DNA from: Chromera velia
Taxonomy: Eukaryota; Sar; Chromeraceae
Direction: 5' to 3'
DNA: 24,235 bases
NCBI GenBank assembly: GCA_018398765.1
Contig: JAHBMJ010001844.1
Coordinates: 1 to 24,235 of the forward strand
Shown here: positions 8,679 to 19,814 of the stretch, in pieces
How the letters are laid out: each line of letters opens with the position of its first letter
How positions within the stretch are numbered: position 1 is the stretch's first letter
Program-made: the position numbers and the translations under genes
Notes under the pieces: generated by a model
Seen by the model: the letters and a program-made list of their open reading frames with translations, nothing else
Database searches by the model: none
Told to the model about the DNA's origin: nothing

Positions 8679-9415
8679 TGTACGGTTCAAGTTTAACTGT
8701 ATTATAAAATTTAAGCTTTACGGTGGCCAACTTAGAGGTCCGACTTTGGAACCGTGATGTAAGTAGCTCAGTATATAATAATTGATTGAACTAGTTGTTA
8801 AACAATCTTAGGTGCTACATAATCAATCTAGTAATCAATTTTTAGATTCAGTGATTTGATTATAATGAAATTGTAATTGAATTAATTTAAAGTTGTAACA
8901 CACAACGTTCAAAAATGATTTTTCATTGTAATTTACTATATATACGTATATGTAATGCCCTATAAAACCGGGATATAAATTCCCTGGGAATTTAATGGAA
9001 TTTACTATTGGAATTTAGTGGATTTTAGTAGATTTCAATGGAATTTAATTGTTATTGAATCCACTTACTTTGGAGGAGTAAGAGATAATGAATTGAATCA
9101 GGTCACCAACTGAAGATCGAAGAAAAATGTCTGTATGAAGCTTATATTCTTTTTTAAAAGCTTCTAGCCCAGAATTAAAAGAAAGCTAGGCACTTTCCGT
9201 ATAAGGCTTTTTCATTTCTTTTATATGAAAGTTATCTATCATTACTTGATTTTTCTATTCTCTATGTGTGTGGGTCTAGTGGTTTCTTTGAATATCAGAA
9301 GTTCTGTCCCGCCAGGGACTAAATTTTTTTATAACTAAATTTTTTAATAACTATTTTTCTATTATAAATAATTTTTTTTTTATACAATCTCATTCTGCGC
9401 ATTCTTTCCAGCAGT
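8679..9415. other. AT-rich island, probable old mobile-element sequence
   Basis: Composition drops sharply to AT-rich with no coding frame. It contains GGTCCGACTTTG (8738-8749), which recurs in the other AT-rich island at 19320, and loosely repeated GGAATTTA/GGATTTTA words at 8988-9050. Poly-T runs lie at 9326-9380. No paired ends were found, so the element type is undetermined. Confidence 0.5.
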
Positions 9416-9543
9416 TTCTTAACATCTCTTAACTGCTGATTTTGGTTGGGGCTTTTGAGGGCCCCGGCATACCCCGGCTGCATGTATGACAAACACCATG
9501 TGAGAGATGGTATCGCCGCGCTGGCATGGCCGCGAGCCTGTGC

Positions 9544-9629
9544 TTTGGTCCCTTCGCGGTCCGCGGGCTAAGCTTGTTGAAGTTTGGTCCCTTCGGTCCG
9601 CGGGCTTTGGTCCCTTTGGTCCGCGGGCT
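9544..9629. repeat. GC-rich tandem repeat, three imperfect units
   Basis: Three copies of a 24-26 base unit related to TTTGGTCCCTTCGGTCCG plus CGGGCT (9544-9569, 9583-9606, 9606-9629). They lie in a GC-rich block (9450-9780) between the AT island and the following gene. A further GGTCCGCAAGCGG variant is at 9665. Confidence 0.8.
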
Positions 9630-9709
9630 TCATTTGCATGGTCCCCATGCATGCAATTTTGATCGGTCCGCAAGCGGCTGCTACGCCGCCGGGGCCCTAT
9701 AACGAAGAC

Positions 9710-9744
9710 GCAGGGCTGCCTCGAGAATTCGCATGCAGCCCTGC
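9710..9744. repeat. Perfect 10-bp inverted repeat (hairpin)
   Basis: GCAGGGCTGC at 9710-9719 and GCAGCCCTGC at 9735-9744 can form a 10-bp stem with a 15-base loop, 150 bp before the start codon at 9892. Role unknown. Confidence 0.7.
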
Positions 9745-9891
9745 AGGCCCTCCGATGGCCCTCCGACATGCAGGGTCATGCACTCAGAGAAGGGTGGGGT
9801 GAAGCAACTGGCTTTCCACACATTTGCACACGATTTGTCTGTCAGCGAACTTATTTTCCTGGCTGGGAGATAGAGACTTGGACAAAAGGAG

Positions 9892-12800
9892 ATGAATCGA
9901 CCCCTCGGAAGTTGCGGACTTGTCAGGCTTGCCCGCTCACCCGAGGAGACGGTGGTGTACCGGAACCCGCAATGGATCCGGGTTCTCCGAGGCCTCCTTA
10001 GAGTGCGCAGGTTCTACGAGCATCTCTTCAAAGTACAAGCTGCAGTCTCCTCCCCCACACTTCTGAGAATCGATGTAGGCGCTAGACCAGAAAATGCATT
10101 GCGCATTCAGAGCCCCTCAGGGACCTTCAAAAAGATCCAGAGCAGCAGGTGGGCAGCTAGGAGACGGCAAAAATGTTTTCCGAGTTTCGCATGCTTTACG
10201 ATCGTCGTTTCCCCCTTCCTTGCAGCCACACACAGGTGCCGTCCCCTGAGTTGGTGGAGACGGGCCTCGCATGGCATCGGAAGGAAATCTCACGCGAGAA
10301 GAGGAGGGCGCGGCTTTTGGGGACACACGGTCAGTAAGTGCATGCATGTAGACGGTGAGGAGACGGCACGTGTCTGTCTGCTTGTGATGCGCCTGTCTCC
10401 TGTCTGTTCCCCCGTCTCCCCTTCTTTTCTGTTTTTTATGTCCATTCTTCACATCCATGTGCCATTCGCTCCCTCTTCCTGCAGATCCCTCTCAAAGAGA
10501 CGCTCTGGAGGCAGCCATCCCCGCCCACACAGGACTGCAAGACAGCCTTGAAGCAAAGGTCAGTCAGTTGAATCAAAAAAGAGAGGTTTCTTTTGTTAAG
10601 TTCTTGAGGCTAATTTTGCTTCACGCGAAATCATTTTGCAAGACAGGCTTGACGAGAAACCCTCTTGGTGGGGCGGTGACTCTGCCTCATGCTCGCACTT
10701 GGGTTTTCTACGCTTCTTCTTTTTCTCCATTCTTTTGCACTTTTCTTCAAGCACCACCCAGACTCCAGGCTATTTTGTGCTTGCAAATGAATGCAGGCCC
10801 TGGTGAGCAAGGTCGCCATCTGTAAACTTCCACTTCTTGCTCACAGGGTCAGTCAGTCAAACAGGATGTTTCAATGTCGTCGATCGATCGAATTGCTTTC
10901 CATGCCAATCGATGCGAAGAGTTCAACGCGCTCCCCTACGTCACTGCGTCGCGCCTGATTCACGTCAATACCCTTTACAGGGCTCCTTTGCAAACCTAGG
11001 AAAAAAACCGTTCTCTTCATTCGCACGCCTCCTTCTCGCGCCACTTCCCTTTTTCCCCTCCCGGGTATCTCGTATCTCGAAGGCAATGTCCATTGGATGC
11101 CTCCTCCAGCACCCCCCCTCGCCCACACACAAACACCTTCTCTTTTGTACGGCTTTCTTGTGCTTCCATGTGACGCAGCTGTGGAAAGAAGAGGCGAGTG
11201 CGGAGAGTGTCTGGGCTGCTTTGGCAGAACAAATTGAGGTTCGTTGCCTTTTTCACTTGTTTCTTCATCTCTCTGTCCGTTTTTCTCCTGCCTTGCTGCC
11301 TTCCTTCTTTCTTCCTTTGGTCAGAATAAATCCCTGCAACCCCTTGCTTCTCTCCCTTGCTTCAACTGTTTCTGGCCCTACATTTTGACTTTCGGTTCTC
11401 TTGCACGGTTCACATCCCGAGCATTTTCATGGACTTCTTCTGTGCATTCAGATGTTCGCACTTCGACTCAATCCGACGGAACTCGCACAAGTGCTGGTCG
11501 TTTTTGGACGGGTATGTGGGTCGTCAGCGGGGGAGGAGAATAGGGCTTCTTGGAATGCCATTACGGACCATTTTGATTTGTGTGTCATGATTACGGGATT
11601 GTCTGGAACGGGGAGGTGATTCTGGTTCCTTTTTTTTTTTGCTGCTGTGTAGAGCCGCATGAAAGACAGGGAGGGAGCTCGACGGCTTTCTCCTCTTTCT
11701 TTCATGAGGCCTCCCTCTTTCTTTTTCCCCCCTTCCGTCCGTCCATCTCCCGGGACTGCTTTCTTTCATTCTTGATGACGGCCAGGCCTTTTTGTCCGCA
11801 TGTGTCTTCCTTCGTGTATGAAGAGACATGGACTTGTCGCAGTATGTCTGCCTCCCATTACACCCCCGCACGTTTCTTTTTGTCGCTTTCTTCCCAATGG
11901 ATGCAGACTGAACGTCTAGGGGAGTCCAATGGGCTGCACGCCCGACTTCTCACTGCTCTTCGGCACCAGATAGAGAAGGGTCAGACATGGGGCGAAAGGA
12001 GTGATGAAAAATCTGTGTGAAGAAAGTCTCTCCAAGGGAAGTGAGGAAAGGAGGAGAAGGGACGAAGAGGTCATTCCTTCCTTCCTTTCCTTCCTTCCTT
12101 CCTTCCTTCCATTTTTCCTTCCTTCCTTCCGTGTTCTCCCAAGTGGGAAAGACATGCAGAGTGGAAAGATCTAAAGTGCAAACAACTCGCCTTGCAGGGA
12201 GTTTTGTTTTCGGTGTGCCATTTTGTGCTATAGCTGCTTTTCTATTCAGCTGACCCTACCTTTCTCCCCTTTTTGTGCAACTTTGGAGAAAAGCTTACCT
12301 CTCAGGTTGTTGCTTCTTCTTCTTCCTACTACGAGTATGGCCCGAATGATGCTGCATTGTCTTTTCCTTTTCCGACCTTGCAGGTAAGGTCTCTCTGTCC
12401 CTTCTCTGTTTGATCCACAGAGAGGTCAATGGATTGCCGCACAGGTGAGTAGCTGTCTTCCAAAAGTGCCTTTTCAGGTCAACAGGAAGGAAAAAAGACC
12501 CGACTCTTCGATTCGCTGTGCGGCTTTCTCTGTCCCTTTCAGGAAGGGACTGACTCTCTCTCGTGGGGTGAACTTGGGGTGCCCTTCTGTTCCTTCTCAC
12601 GAAGGGTAGTTCTGCTCTGCAGCTCACATGCGTCTGTGGTGTTTTTCCTCTGACTTCTTGTAGAGAGACATTGAGCAGCTTTCACTGTCTTTCCCTCCCA
12701 GTTTACATTCAGTAACTCTTTTTTTCTGTGTTCTCTTTGCCTGCCTCCATTTCTTGCTCCAGTCGGGAGATGCAGGCTCTCTTCGAAGCTTCTGCCTGCC

Positions 12801-13950
12801 GCCTCTGCTCCCTCCTGACTTCCCACATCGACATGCGGGAGAAGGCAGCTCGTGCCAGTTTGCGGTCTTTCCTCATGAGTGGAGGAGGGCAGACCGAAGA
12901 TGCGACAGAAATATGGGATGGTCTCGTGGCAGCTGATAGAGGAGGGAGGGAAGGCTGGCGGAGGGGGGCAGAAAAAGAAAGAGAAAGCCGTAGAACGGGG
13001 AGGAGAATGGCCGGCGCCTACTCCGAGCTGAGGTAGGTCGGTGAGCCTTTCCTGTCCTGTCAAGGTTTAGTTAACCTTCACTCAACCTAGCATACCTGTT
13101 CGTTTTAGCTGTCTGTCACTACATTCTCTTCTGTATCCTCTATGAAGTTTTTTTAATCTGTCCCTCTCCGGTCTCTTTTGCCTTTCCCAAAGAGCTTTCC
13201 TTCTGTTTTCCCTCCCTCTGGTGAAGCCTGGGATCCCTTTCTCAATCTGCCTCCTCGAAGTTCCCTTCTCTCCTCCTCATTTTCTCACTCACTCCAGTGT
13301 TTTCCGCCTCCTCTGAATGTTCTTGTCGGATTTTTTGCTTTTTTGTTTCTGCCCATCGTTGCGTGCTCCATGTCTGATTGGGCAGTCGGCGTCGAACGAT
13401 TGTTGGGTTGCGGGAAAAGTTTTTGCTTTTTGGTTTTGTCTGCCTTTCTTTCTAGGGCACCCACCCGCCTTGTTCCGTCTCTGCACTCCCTCTTGTTGCG
13501 TCTCCTTGCAGTCCGCCCGTCCTTACGGCTTTTCTCTCCGCCCTCTCCGGTCGAGGTCTGCACGAAGGGGTGTTCGCTTCCTTCTTGGAGGGCGTGCGCA
13601 GGGTGATGGCGTGTGATGAGGCAGGAGAAGTGGCACCTGAGAGGCTCCTCAGACGTGTGGCTGAGGAGAGAGGGATGGGCTCGGACTCAGTTGTGGAAAT
13701 TGAAGAAGTGGAGGCCTATCTGTTCGGAGGAGATGGATGCTCCCCTCAGTTTGGGCCGTTCCACTCGAAAACCCTGAGGCACTCTGCGTTCAGCACCTCC
13801 GAGCTGTTCTCTCTCCTGCGTTCTCTGTGTGGATTTGCTGCTGCAGAACTGAACAAGAGAGTGTCGCAAAAAGGGGTCCCGGAGAGACAGAGACAGGACA
13901 CGGAGTCTGTCGCTGGTGTGGAAATTTGGGGTCGGTCTGTCTGTTTGTTT

Positions 13951-13985
<35 letters not shown>

Positions 13986-14352
13986 GGTATGTTTTTGTTT
14001 TGTCTGTGATTCTATCCATTCATCCATTCATTCATTCATTCATTCAGTTAGTCAGTCAGTCAGTCAGACAGTCAATCAGTCAGTCAGTCAGTCAGTCAGT
14101 CAGTCAGTCAGCCAGTAAGCCAGTCGGTCAGCCAGCCAGTCAATCACTTAGTCAGTCAGCTAGCCAGTTAGTCAGTCAGTCAGTCAGTCAGTCACTCACT
14201 CACTCACTCACTCACTCACAGTCAGTCACTGACTCACTCACTCACTAACTCACTCACTCACAGTCAGTCAGTCAGTCAGTCAGTCAGTCAGTCACTCGCT
14301 CACTCACTCACTCACTCACTCACTCACTCAGTGACTCACTCACTCACTCAGT

Positions 14353-14385
<33 letters not shown>

Positions 14386-15099
14386 ATCCATTCAATTCAA
14401 TTCATTTTGAGTTCTGTGCTGGTGCCGACCAGAGACATGCAGAGTATGCGTGTATGTTGTTGGGTTCTCTTGTTCTGCTCTCCTTCCTGTCTCTGCAGAA
14501 TTTTTGGGGGAGGTGGCAGGAGAGTACATACCTGGGCGGCTTTCTGAGTGCACTGCTTTGCCCCGCTCTCTGCTGGACGTGCTGGTATCGAATCTGGATA
14601 GTTTCCACCGACAAGTGGCACCTCCGTTGAAGAGTTTGCTTGTAGAGTCTAGCTGCGCCACTGAGGCGTGCGGGGACGCAACGATGCGGGCAATTGAGAA
14701 AACACGAGAGCTGCAGAGACTGGTCAGTCCAGGGAAGAATGTAATGTGGCAACGGAAAAAGGGGCATAGATGGCATACAAATGCGGAGGCTCGAGGCTGA
14801 CCTCTCCGCACGTGTTTTTGATTCCATGGTTCTTTTCCTTCTGTGGAGTAATGCGTGGGAAAAAAGGAAGTCAAATGGATCCCTCCCAGCTCGTCGTGTC
14901 TTTTTGGCAACCTCTATGGGTGCGATGAGAGGAGAGCACCTTGTCTTGTCGTTTCTTCTTCTTCACTCCTTGAATTCTCTTCCTTTGTCTTTCTTCACAT
15001 CGGGGTCCAAAAGGTGGCCGTTTTATGCCTGACGATGCTTTCAGTTTCTTGGGGGAACATATCAGTGGTCGATTGATCGAACTGCAGCGGCATTATTTG

Positions 15100-15130
<31 letters not shown>

Positions 15131-16392
15131 CTCTTCTTTTCTCTTTTGCGATCGATCGACTGACTGCAGTTGGAGGAGATGAAAGCCTCGAGGAAGCGTC
15201 TGCAACTGGAGGCTGAGGCAGAATGGGGATCTGGAGAGAGGGGTGCAGAGAGTGCATTGACTATCCTTTCCGATCCTTCTTCAGGAAGAGCTGTTGTCTC
15301 TCTGGATGGATTGGCAACGAAGAGAAGTGAGAGAGGGGGGGAGGAGGGAGGGTCAGGGAACCGTCCCAGGTCTAGCACAGACTTCTGGCAGGAAGGGTGT
15401 GTCGACAGAAGGGCTCAGATGCCTCGAAAACAGATGAATGACCACTCTGTGAACAATGTGATATCGTTCTCCAGAGAGATTGTCAACAGATCCCGGAAGG
15501 AGGCCAAAGCTCGAAATCAACCCCCAATCCCCCCCCCAGATGCCCCAACATCTCCTAAGACCGTCTCTGCGCAGGCACTGTGGGACGTTCCCAGAAGTCG
15601 CCTCCCCACCCTTCTCTCCAGGCTCACTCCACTGGAGTTTGCAGCTGCGGTCCGTGCAGCAGCGGAAAAGGATGCCGGTATGGCCGGAAGAAGGGAAAGC
15701 AGTGCTTCGTTGGCGCATGCAAGAGAGTATGTCTCTCTTCTTGTCGCCTCTGCAGAGACTCGTCAGGAAAGCGGCAGGCTGGGGGTGCGTGTGCTCCCTG
15801 CAATATTCCGATCTCTTGGCGGCCTGTCAGAGAGAGGGCTGATGACCGATGGCGATGCATATCGGTTTTGTTCCTTCGCTGTACCTGCTGTGAGTGAGCG
15901 CGTGCTCTCTCTCACCTCCCGTCAATTCATCGACGTCTTGTGGGGTCTCTCTCGCATGTGGGAATCTGCACAGAGAGCAGCACAGCAAAAAAGATTGGAA
16001 GAGAAAAGAGGGGGGCAGAAACCAGAGAGAGAAGCAGGACGGGCCGATGGACAGAAAAGCCCTTCCAATTTATCGAAGTCAAGCGATCCCACTCTCTTTT
16101 CGGAATCCTCCATAAACCCCTCCTTTCCTTCTGCTTCCTCTTCTGCGTCGATGCCCTTACTTGACGGTCTGGCTCGGTATGCCGTCGCGATTCTTGGTCA
16201 GTCCAGTGGATGCACGTCCGCTCTTTTGTCTCTTCTTGTCCTTGAGAGAGATGCTTTGGGCATTTCCCTTTTCTGGACACCATGATCTCTCTCTCTTTTT
16301 CACACCCGTGCCTGCTCAGCTGGACAGCAGGTTGTCCTGTGCAGCACTTGAGGCAGGCAGAAGAGAACATTCAACCCCCTTCTAACGATTAG

Positions 16393-16429
<37 letters not shown>

Positions 16430-18897
16430 GTGCAGACAGGGGCGCAGTACCTAACGACGGCCTCGTCCTCATGTCCTCTGCCTTCTCCCGCCTGATCTCT
16501 CCGGAGACTCACGGGAGGTTCACATCAAGGGGTCTGAGGGCACACGTGGTTTCTGTGCATGATGGCGCAGACGGTGGGTGGATGGGTCTTGTCTCCGTGC
16601 TTCTGCGTGCTTTTCGAAAGGGGAAAATCAATCAGAAGACTTGAAAAAGGGTTATGGTTATTTGTCATAGTGACGTGTCGGAATGTGCTGAACCACTCTG
16701 CGGATACACAAACAAGAGAGGAGAAAAGGGTGTTATGGACAACGACTCTCTGAACCAGTGACCGACCGGACTCTCTTTTTTTGTTGACTTTTTGGTCTTC
16801 TTTCCTTTCCAGTTGCATGTCACCATTGGTGCGTGCATGCAGGCCGCCCACCCAGTGGCCGTGCGAGTTTGCGACTTCGGAGACAAATTCGAAACATGCA
16901 GATGACGGCGGTAAGTGACTGCCTGCCTGTTTTTCTGCTTGCCGGCATGAGTGAATACGAGATACTATTTTTTGACCGCTGCTTCTTCTCTCCATCCCGA
17001 CAAGGCTTCGCTCCACGTGGTCTCTCTGTCTGCCTCGAGTCGTGGAAAGTGCGGGAAAGGGGAGACTTTTCTGCATTCTGATTTTGTTTTTCCCCCTTTT
17101 GAGCTCTCATTCAGCGTTTTGATGGAATCCTCTTCACCAATTTCATCCCACATGCAGCATGTGACCTACCGTTTTGTTCCCTCTCTCTTTCCATCCGTCT
17201 TTGGGTGTCTGCAGACAGGGGGGTCCCCCCTCCCCCACTCCCCGGGGCTTTTTGTTCTGGACGCTCTTGACTCGATCATTGGAAGGAGACGGCACCTTCT
17301 CGAAATTCGACACATCGAGCCTTTGCGTCAGTCAGTCAGTCAGCCGGACAGTTGCACATAAGGATGAGATGTTTTTCTTGCTCTTTTCGTTTAGAGGATC
17401 ACTGATACGGATAGAGAAATACACAACGGCGCTATGGAGCCTTGTAATCTCGAGCTTTTGTAGCAGCCAACCAGGAGGGGCGACAGGCAGAATCTAATCT
17501 GCCGGTGTGATGAAGGAAGGAAATATTCGAAGCTTTTTGACTTGTGAAATTCCTTCGGCCCTGCTTTCAAGATCCCCTCTCCGCCGGCCTGTTCCTGCTT
17601 CTGTTTCTCTCTCTCCGTCTCTTTGTGTATCTAGACATGTATGTAGCCGTCTCTCTTTTTTGCACTGCTCGCAGTCTCGTCGTTTATCCGCATGGGGTTT
17701 CTTGACGCACGCGCGTTCGGAGAGTTGGTTCCTCGTCTGACCGATCTCCTCAGACAGAATGGCCCTGGAGGAGTCGTGGAGACGGCTGGGTCAGTGCGGC
17801 AGTCTCTCGAGGGAGGGAACGGAGACGCGACGCCGCATCCTCCTCTTCCAGATTTGATGAGAAGAACAATTTTTTGCCCCCCGTCAGCTCTGAGGTCTCT
17901 CAGTTTTGTGTACTCTAGGTGGGTCAACCACAGGCGGCAACAGCATGGATGTGGAGGTGCCGGGTTGGTCACCCTCCCCTCTCAGTTCCCTGTGGCGGTT
18001 GCGGCTCATCTAGCTGCATATCTGTTGGTGCCTGGTAGTGGGAGCGGAAGTGGGGCTGACGCACGCCCAGGGCTTCCAGCCGAGAGCGTGCAGGCAGTGG
18101 CCTCCCTCCTGAAGGTGAGTGCCGCATCTCCGGAGACCTTGGAGTTGAGGGGGATGGTCCTGCCTCTCCTGCAAAGCCACGCGAGGGCGTCTGGATCAAG
18201 TGTGAACCTGCAGGATAGTGAGAGGTCGAATGAGGGGGGGAGTGGAGACGGGATGCAGATTTATTTGGAAGGAGAGAGCCTGGAGTCCTTTGACGAAGAA
18301 ATGGACTCTCGTGGAAAAGTGTCTGGTGCTCTGTTGGTTGGAGAAAGCGGAGCTTCACAGAGAGTGAGGCAGAGACTGATGAGGGGAGGGCGAGTGAAAG
18401 TTCTGCCTTCGAGGAGTCTGGACAGAGCCGTTGAGAAAGCGAGGAAGATGGGGTTTCGTCATCATACTGTGTGCTCGCAGTTTCGGCCGAAGGGGGTAGC
18501 GTCATCTTTTGTTGTGGATTTGGAAATTTCCCCTCAGACGGAGGCGCGAGCTCTTGCGTTCCTGCGATCGTTCCATAACGAGAGCACACTGTTGCGCTCT
18601 ATGGGGGTTCAGATTGACGAACTGATCCGCCGGTCTCTGTCTCTCTCTCAGTCGGTTGCCCTTCAGCACGCACGACATTCAGCCGTCGCTCAAAGAAACG
18701 CTTTGCCCTTCTTTTGCACTGTGCAAACTTCTGAGGAGAGTCGCAAAATTCCCCGCTTTGCAGGAATTCAGAACGTTGAGGACGGGGCGAAAGAGGACAC
18801 AGTAGAGATCGAGGAAGTGCCGGAGGCAGATAGGATCGAGAAGGACGTAGAGAAAGCTCTACAAAAGCTTGAAACATCACGAATTCAATACATGTGA
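9892..18897 (+). CDS. Large alpha-helical-repeat protein, putative organelle RNA-binding factor (16 exons)
   Basis: Exons: 9892-10148, 10226-10329, 10485-10558, 10797-10847, 11179-11238, 11452-11511, 11907-11979, 12384-12444, 12763-13032, 13512-13930, 14499-14722, 15170-16196, 16436-16573, 16843-16910 (or from 16813), 17215-17326, 17675-18897. All introns are GT..AG, phases agree at every junction, and the sum is 1,406 codons plus TGA. An in-frame TAG at 9871 supports the ATG at 9892. The N-terminus (MNRPLGSCGLVRLARS, then many Arg) looks like a mitochondrial or plastid targeting peptide. The body is mostly amphipathic helices with a recurring L-x-P/S-x-E-F/L pattern: LNPTELAQVLVVFGR (exon 6), LTPLEFAAAVRAAAEK and LTSRQFIDVLWGLSRM (exon 12), LDARAFGELVPRLTDLL (exon 16). 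This resembles the FASTK/heptatrico- and octotrico-type repeats of organelle RNA factors. A charged linker (about 575-660) separates two helical blocks. No RAP or catalytic domain is seen. The gene is certain; the family is inferred. Confidence 0.85.
12072..12130. repeat. (CCTT)n microsatellite in intron 7
   Basis: Runs of TTCC units, interrupted once, inside the intron 11980-12383. Confidence 0.95.
13952..14386. repeat. Compound array (GT)n, (CATT)n, (CAGT)n/(CACT)n, (CAGG)n filling intron 10
   Basis: Successive blocks: GT 13952-13984, CATT about 14015-14046, mixed CAGT, CACT and CAGC 14043-14350, CAGG 14351-14385. They occupy most of the 568-nt intron 13931-14498. The long SVSQ-type frames across it are artefacts of the 4-base period. 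Confidence 0.95.
15100..15132. repeat. (TTTC)n microsatellite in intron 11
   Basis: Eight or so TTTC units in the polypyrimidine part of the intron ending at 15169. Confidence 0.95.
16393..16425. repeat. (CT)n microsatellite at the end of intron 12
   Basis: A pure CT run directly upstream of GTTTGTGCAG (3' splice site ending at 16435). It supplies the polypyrimidine tract. Confidence 0.95.
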
Positions 18898-19814
18898 AAG
18901 CGTTCAAATTTCTGACTTATTATAACTTAAATTTTAACTTATAATTGTCAAACCGTCAATTGTATGGAAGCACTGTAGTATATAGTACATAGTATCATAT
19001 AGACCTGGAATGAATCAAACCGAAACGACTTCTACACAATAGTATACTAATATTTTCACTGAGCGGCGCATTTAAGAGTTATAAATTCACCAGGCAACTA
19101 ATTCAGGGATTTTTTTTATTTGAATGACATTAAGTGAAATATATTAAAAAGATAAATTAAAGTTTATATATACTGTCTGTTCTCAACTAGGTTCTCAAGA
19201 CAAAACTGCTTCACACATTGCCGTTAAACCAGCTACCAAGCCATAACGCGTAAAGCCTAGAAAATTAGTAGAAATCGGCTTATGGCGATGGTATATGAAG
19301 TTTTATGTTATAACTTCTAGGTCCGACTTTGTTTGACCGTGTGACTCCCATCTGGCCGTAGGCCCGGCCGTCTGATTTAACTTTTTTAATATCTAGCTTT
19401 TTATTTTATAATTCAACACAGTATATGAACATACCAAACTTGATCGAAAACAAATGCTTAAAAAAATGAACTATACGTTTATACTAAAGTTGAACTAGTA
19501 TAAAGTGTAAATTCAAGTTTCATTATAATTTCACATCTAACTTAAATATTATTACTAAAGTTTCCATTCGATTTCTGTTTTTCATTTGGTCGATCTCCTG
19601 AAATAAAATAATATTTTTGAATATTATTTTGAAGTGAGTCTTTAAGATGCGACATGGAGCATTTTGAATCTTTTATTGTCTATACGAATTTTTGTTGAAG
19701 TCGAAGCAGTTTTTACACAGTTTGCGGTTGACCTGCTTTTACAAGCCTGCAATCTCACATGTACCGAAGTGCTAGTGCATTTTTTTAACCTAATCGAGCA
19801 TAGATGATACAGAA
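18898..19814. other. AT-rich spacer between two convergent genes
   Basis: It begins within about ten bases of the TGA at 18895-18897 and ends at the stop of the minus-strand gene. No coding frame of note. It holds GGTCCGACTTTG (19320-19331), shared with the island at 8738, and a small GC-rich palindromic patch (GGCCGTAGGCCCGGCCGT) around 19354-19371. GCCGTTAAACCAGCTACCA at 19220-19238 resembles a tRNA 3' end. It must hold the 3' UTRs of both genes; poly(A) signals were not assigned. Confidence 0.5.

Noticed and set aside
9419-9769. Overlapping frames in the GC-rich tandem repeat
   Set aside because: They consist of translated repeat units on both strands, with no start context and no link to the downstream exon (an in-frame stop lies at 9871).
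10837-11388. A 183-codon plus-strand frame
   Set aside because: It covers introns 4 and 5 in a different frame from the short exons 11179-11238 and 11452-11511, whose phases agree with both neighbours. The peptide is Phe/Leu/Ser-rich, like translated polypyrimidine.
13570-14118. Extension of exon 10 through the GT and CAGT repeats
   Set aside because: The frame stays open only because of the repeats. A GT at 13931 joins the 14499 exon in the right phase and continues a sensible sequence.
14040-14390. CAGT/CACT array considered as a CRISPR-like or satellite array
   Set aside because: The period is four bases with no unique spacers. It is a microsatellite inside an intron.
15353-16370. Several minus-strand frames over 100 codons
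   Set aside because: They lie opposite exon 12 and are shadows with no independent signals.
17969-18589. A 206-codon minus-strand frame
   Set aside because: It is the shadow of the last exon of the helical-repeat gene, whose plus-strand frame joins upstream exons in phase.
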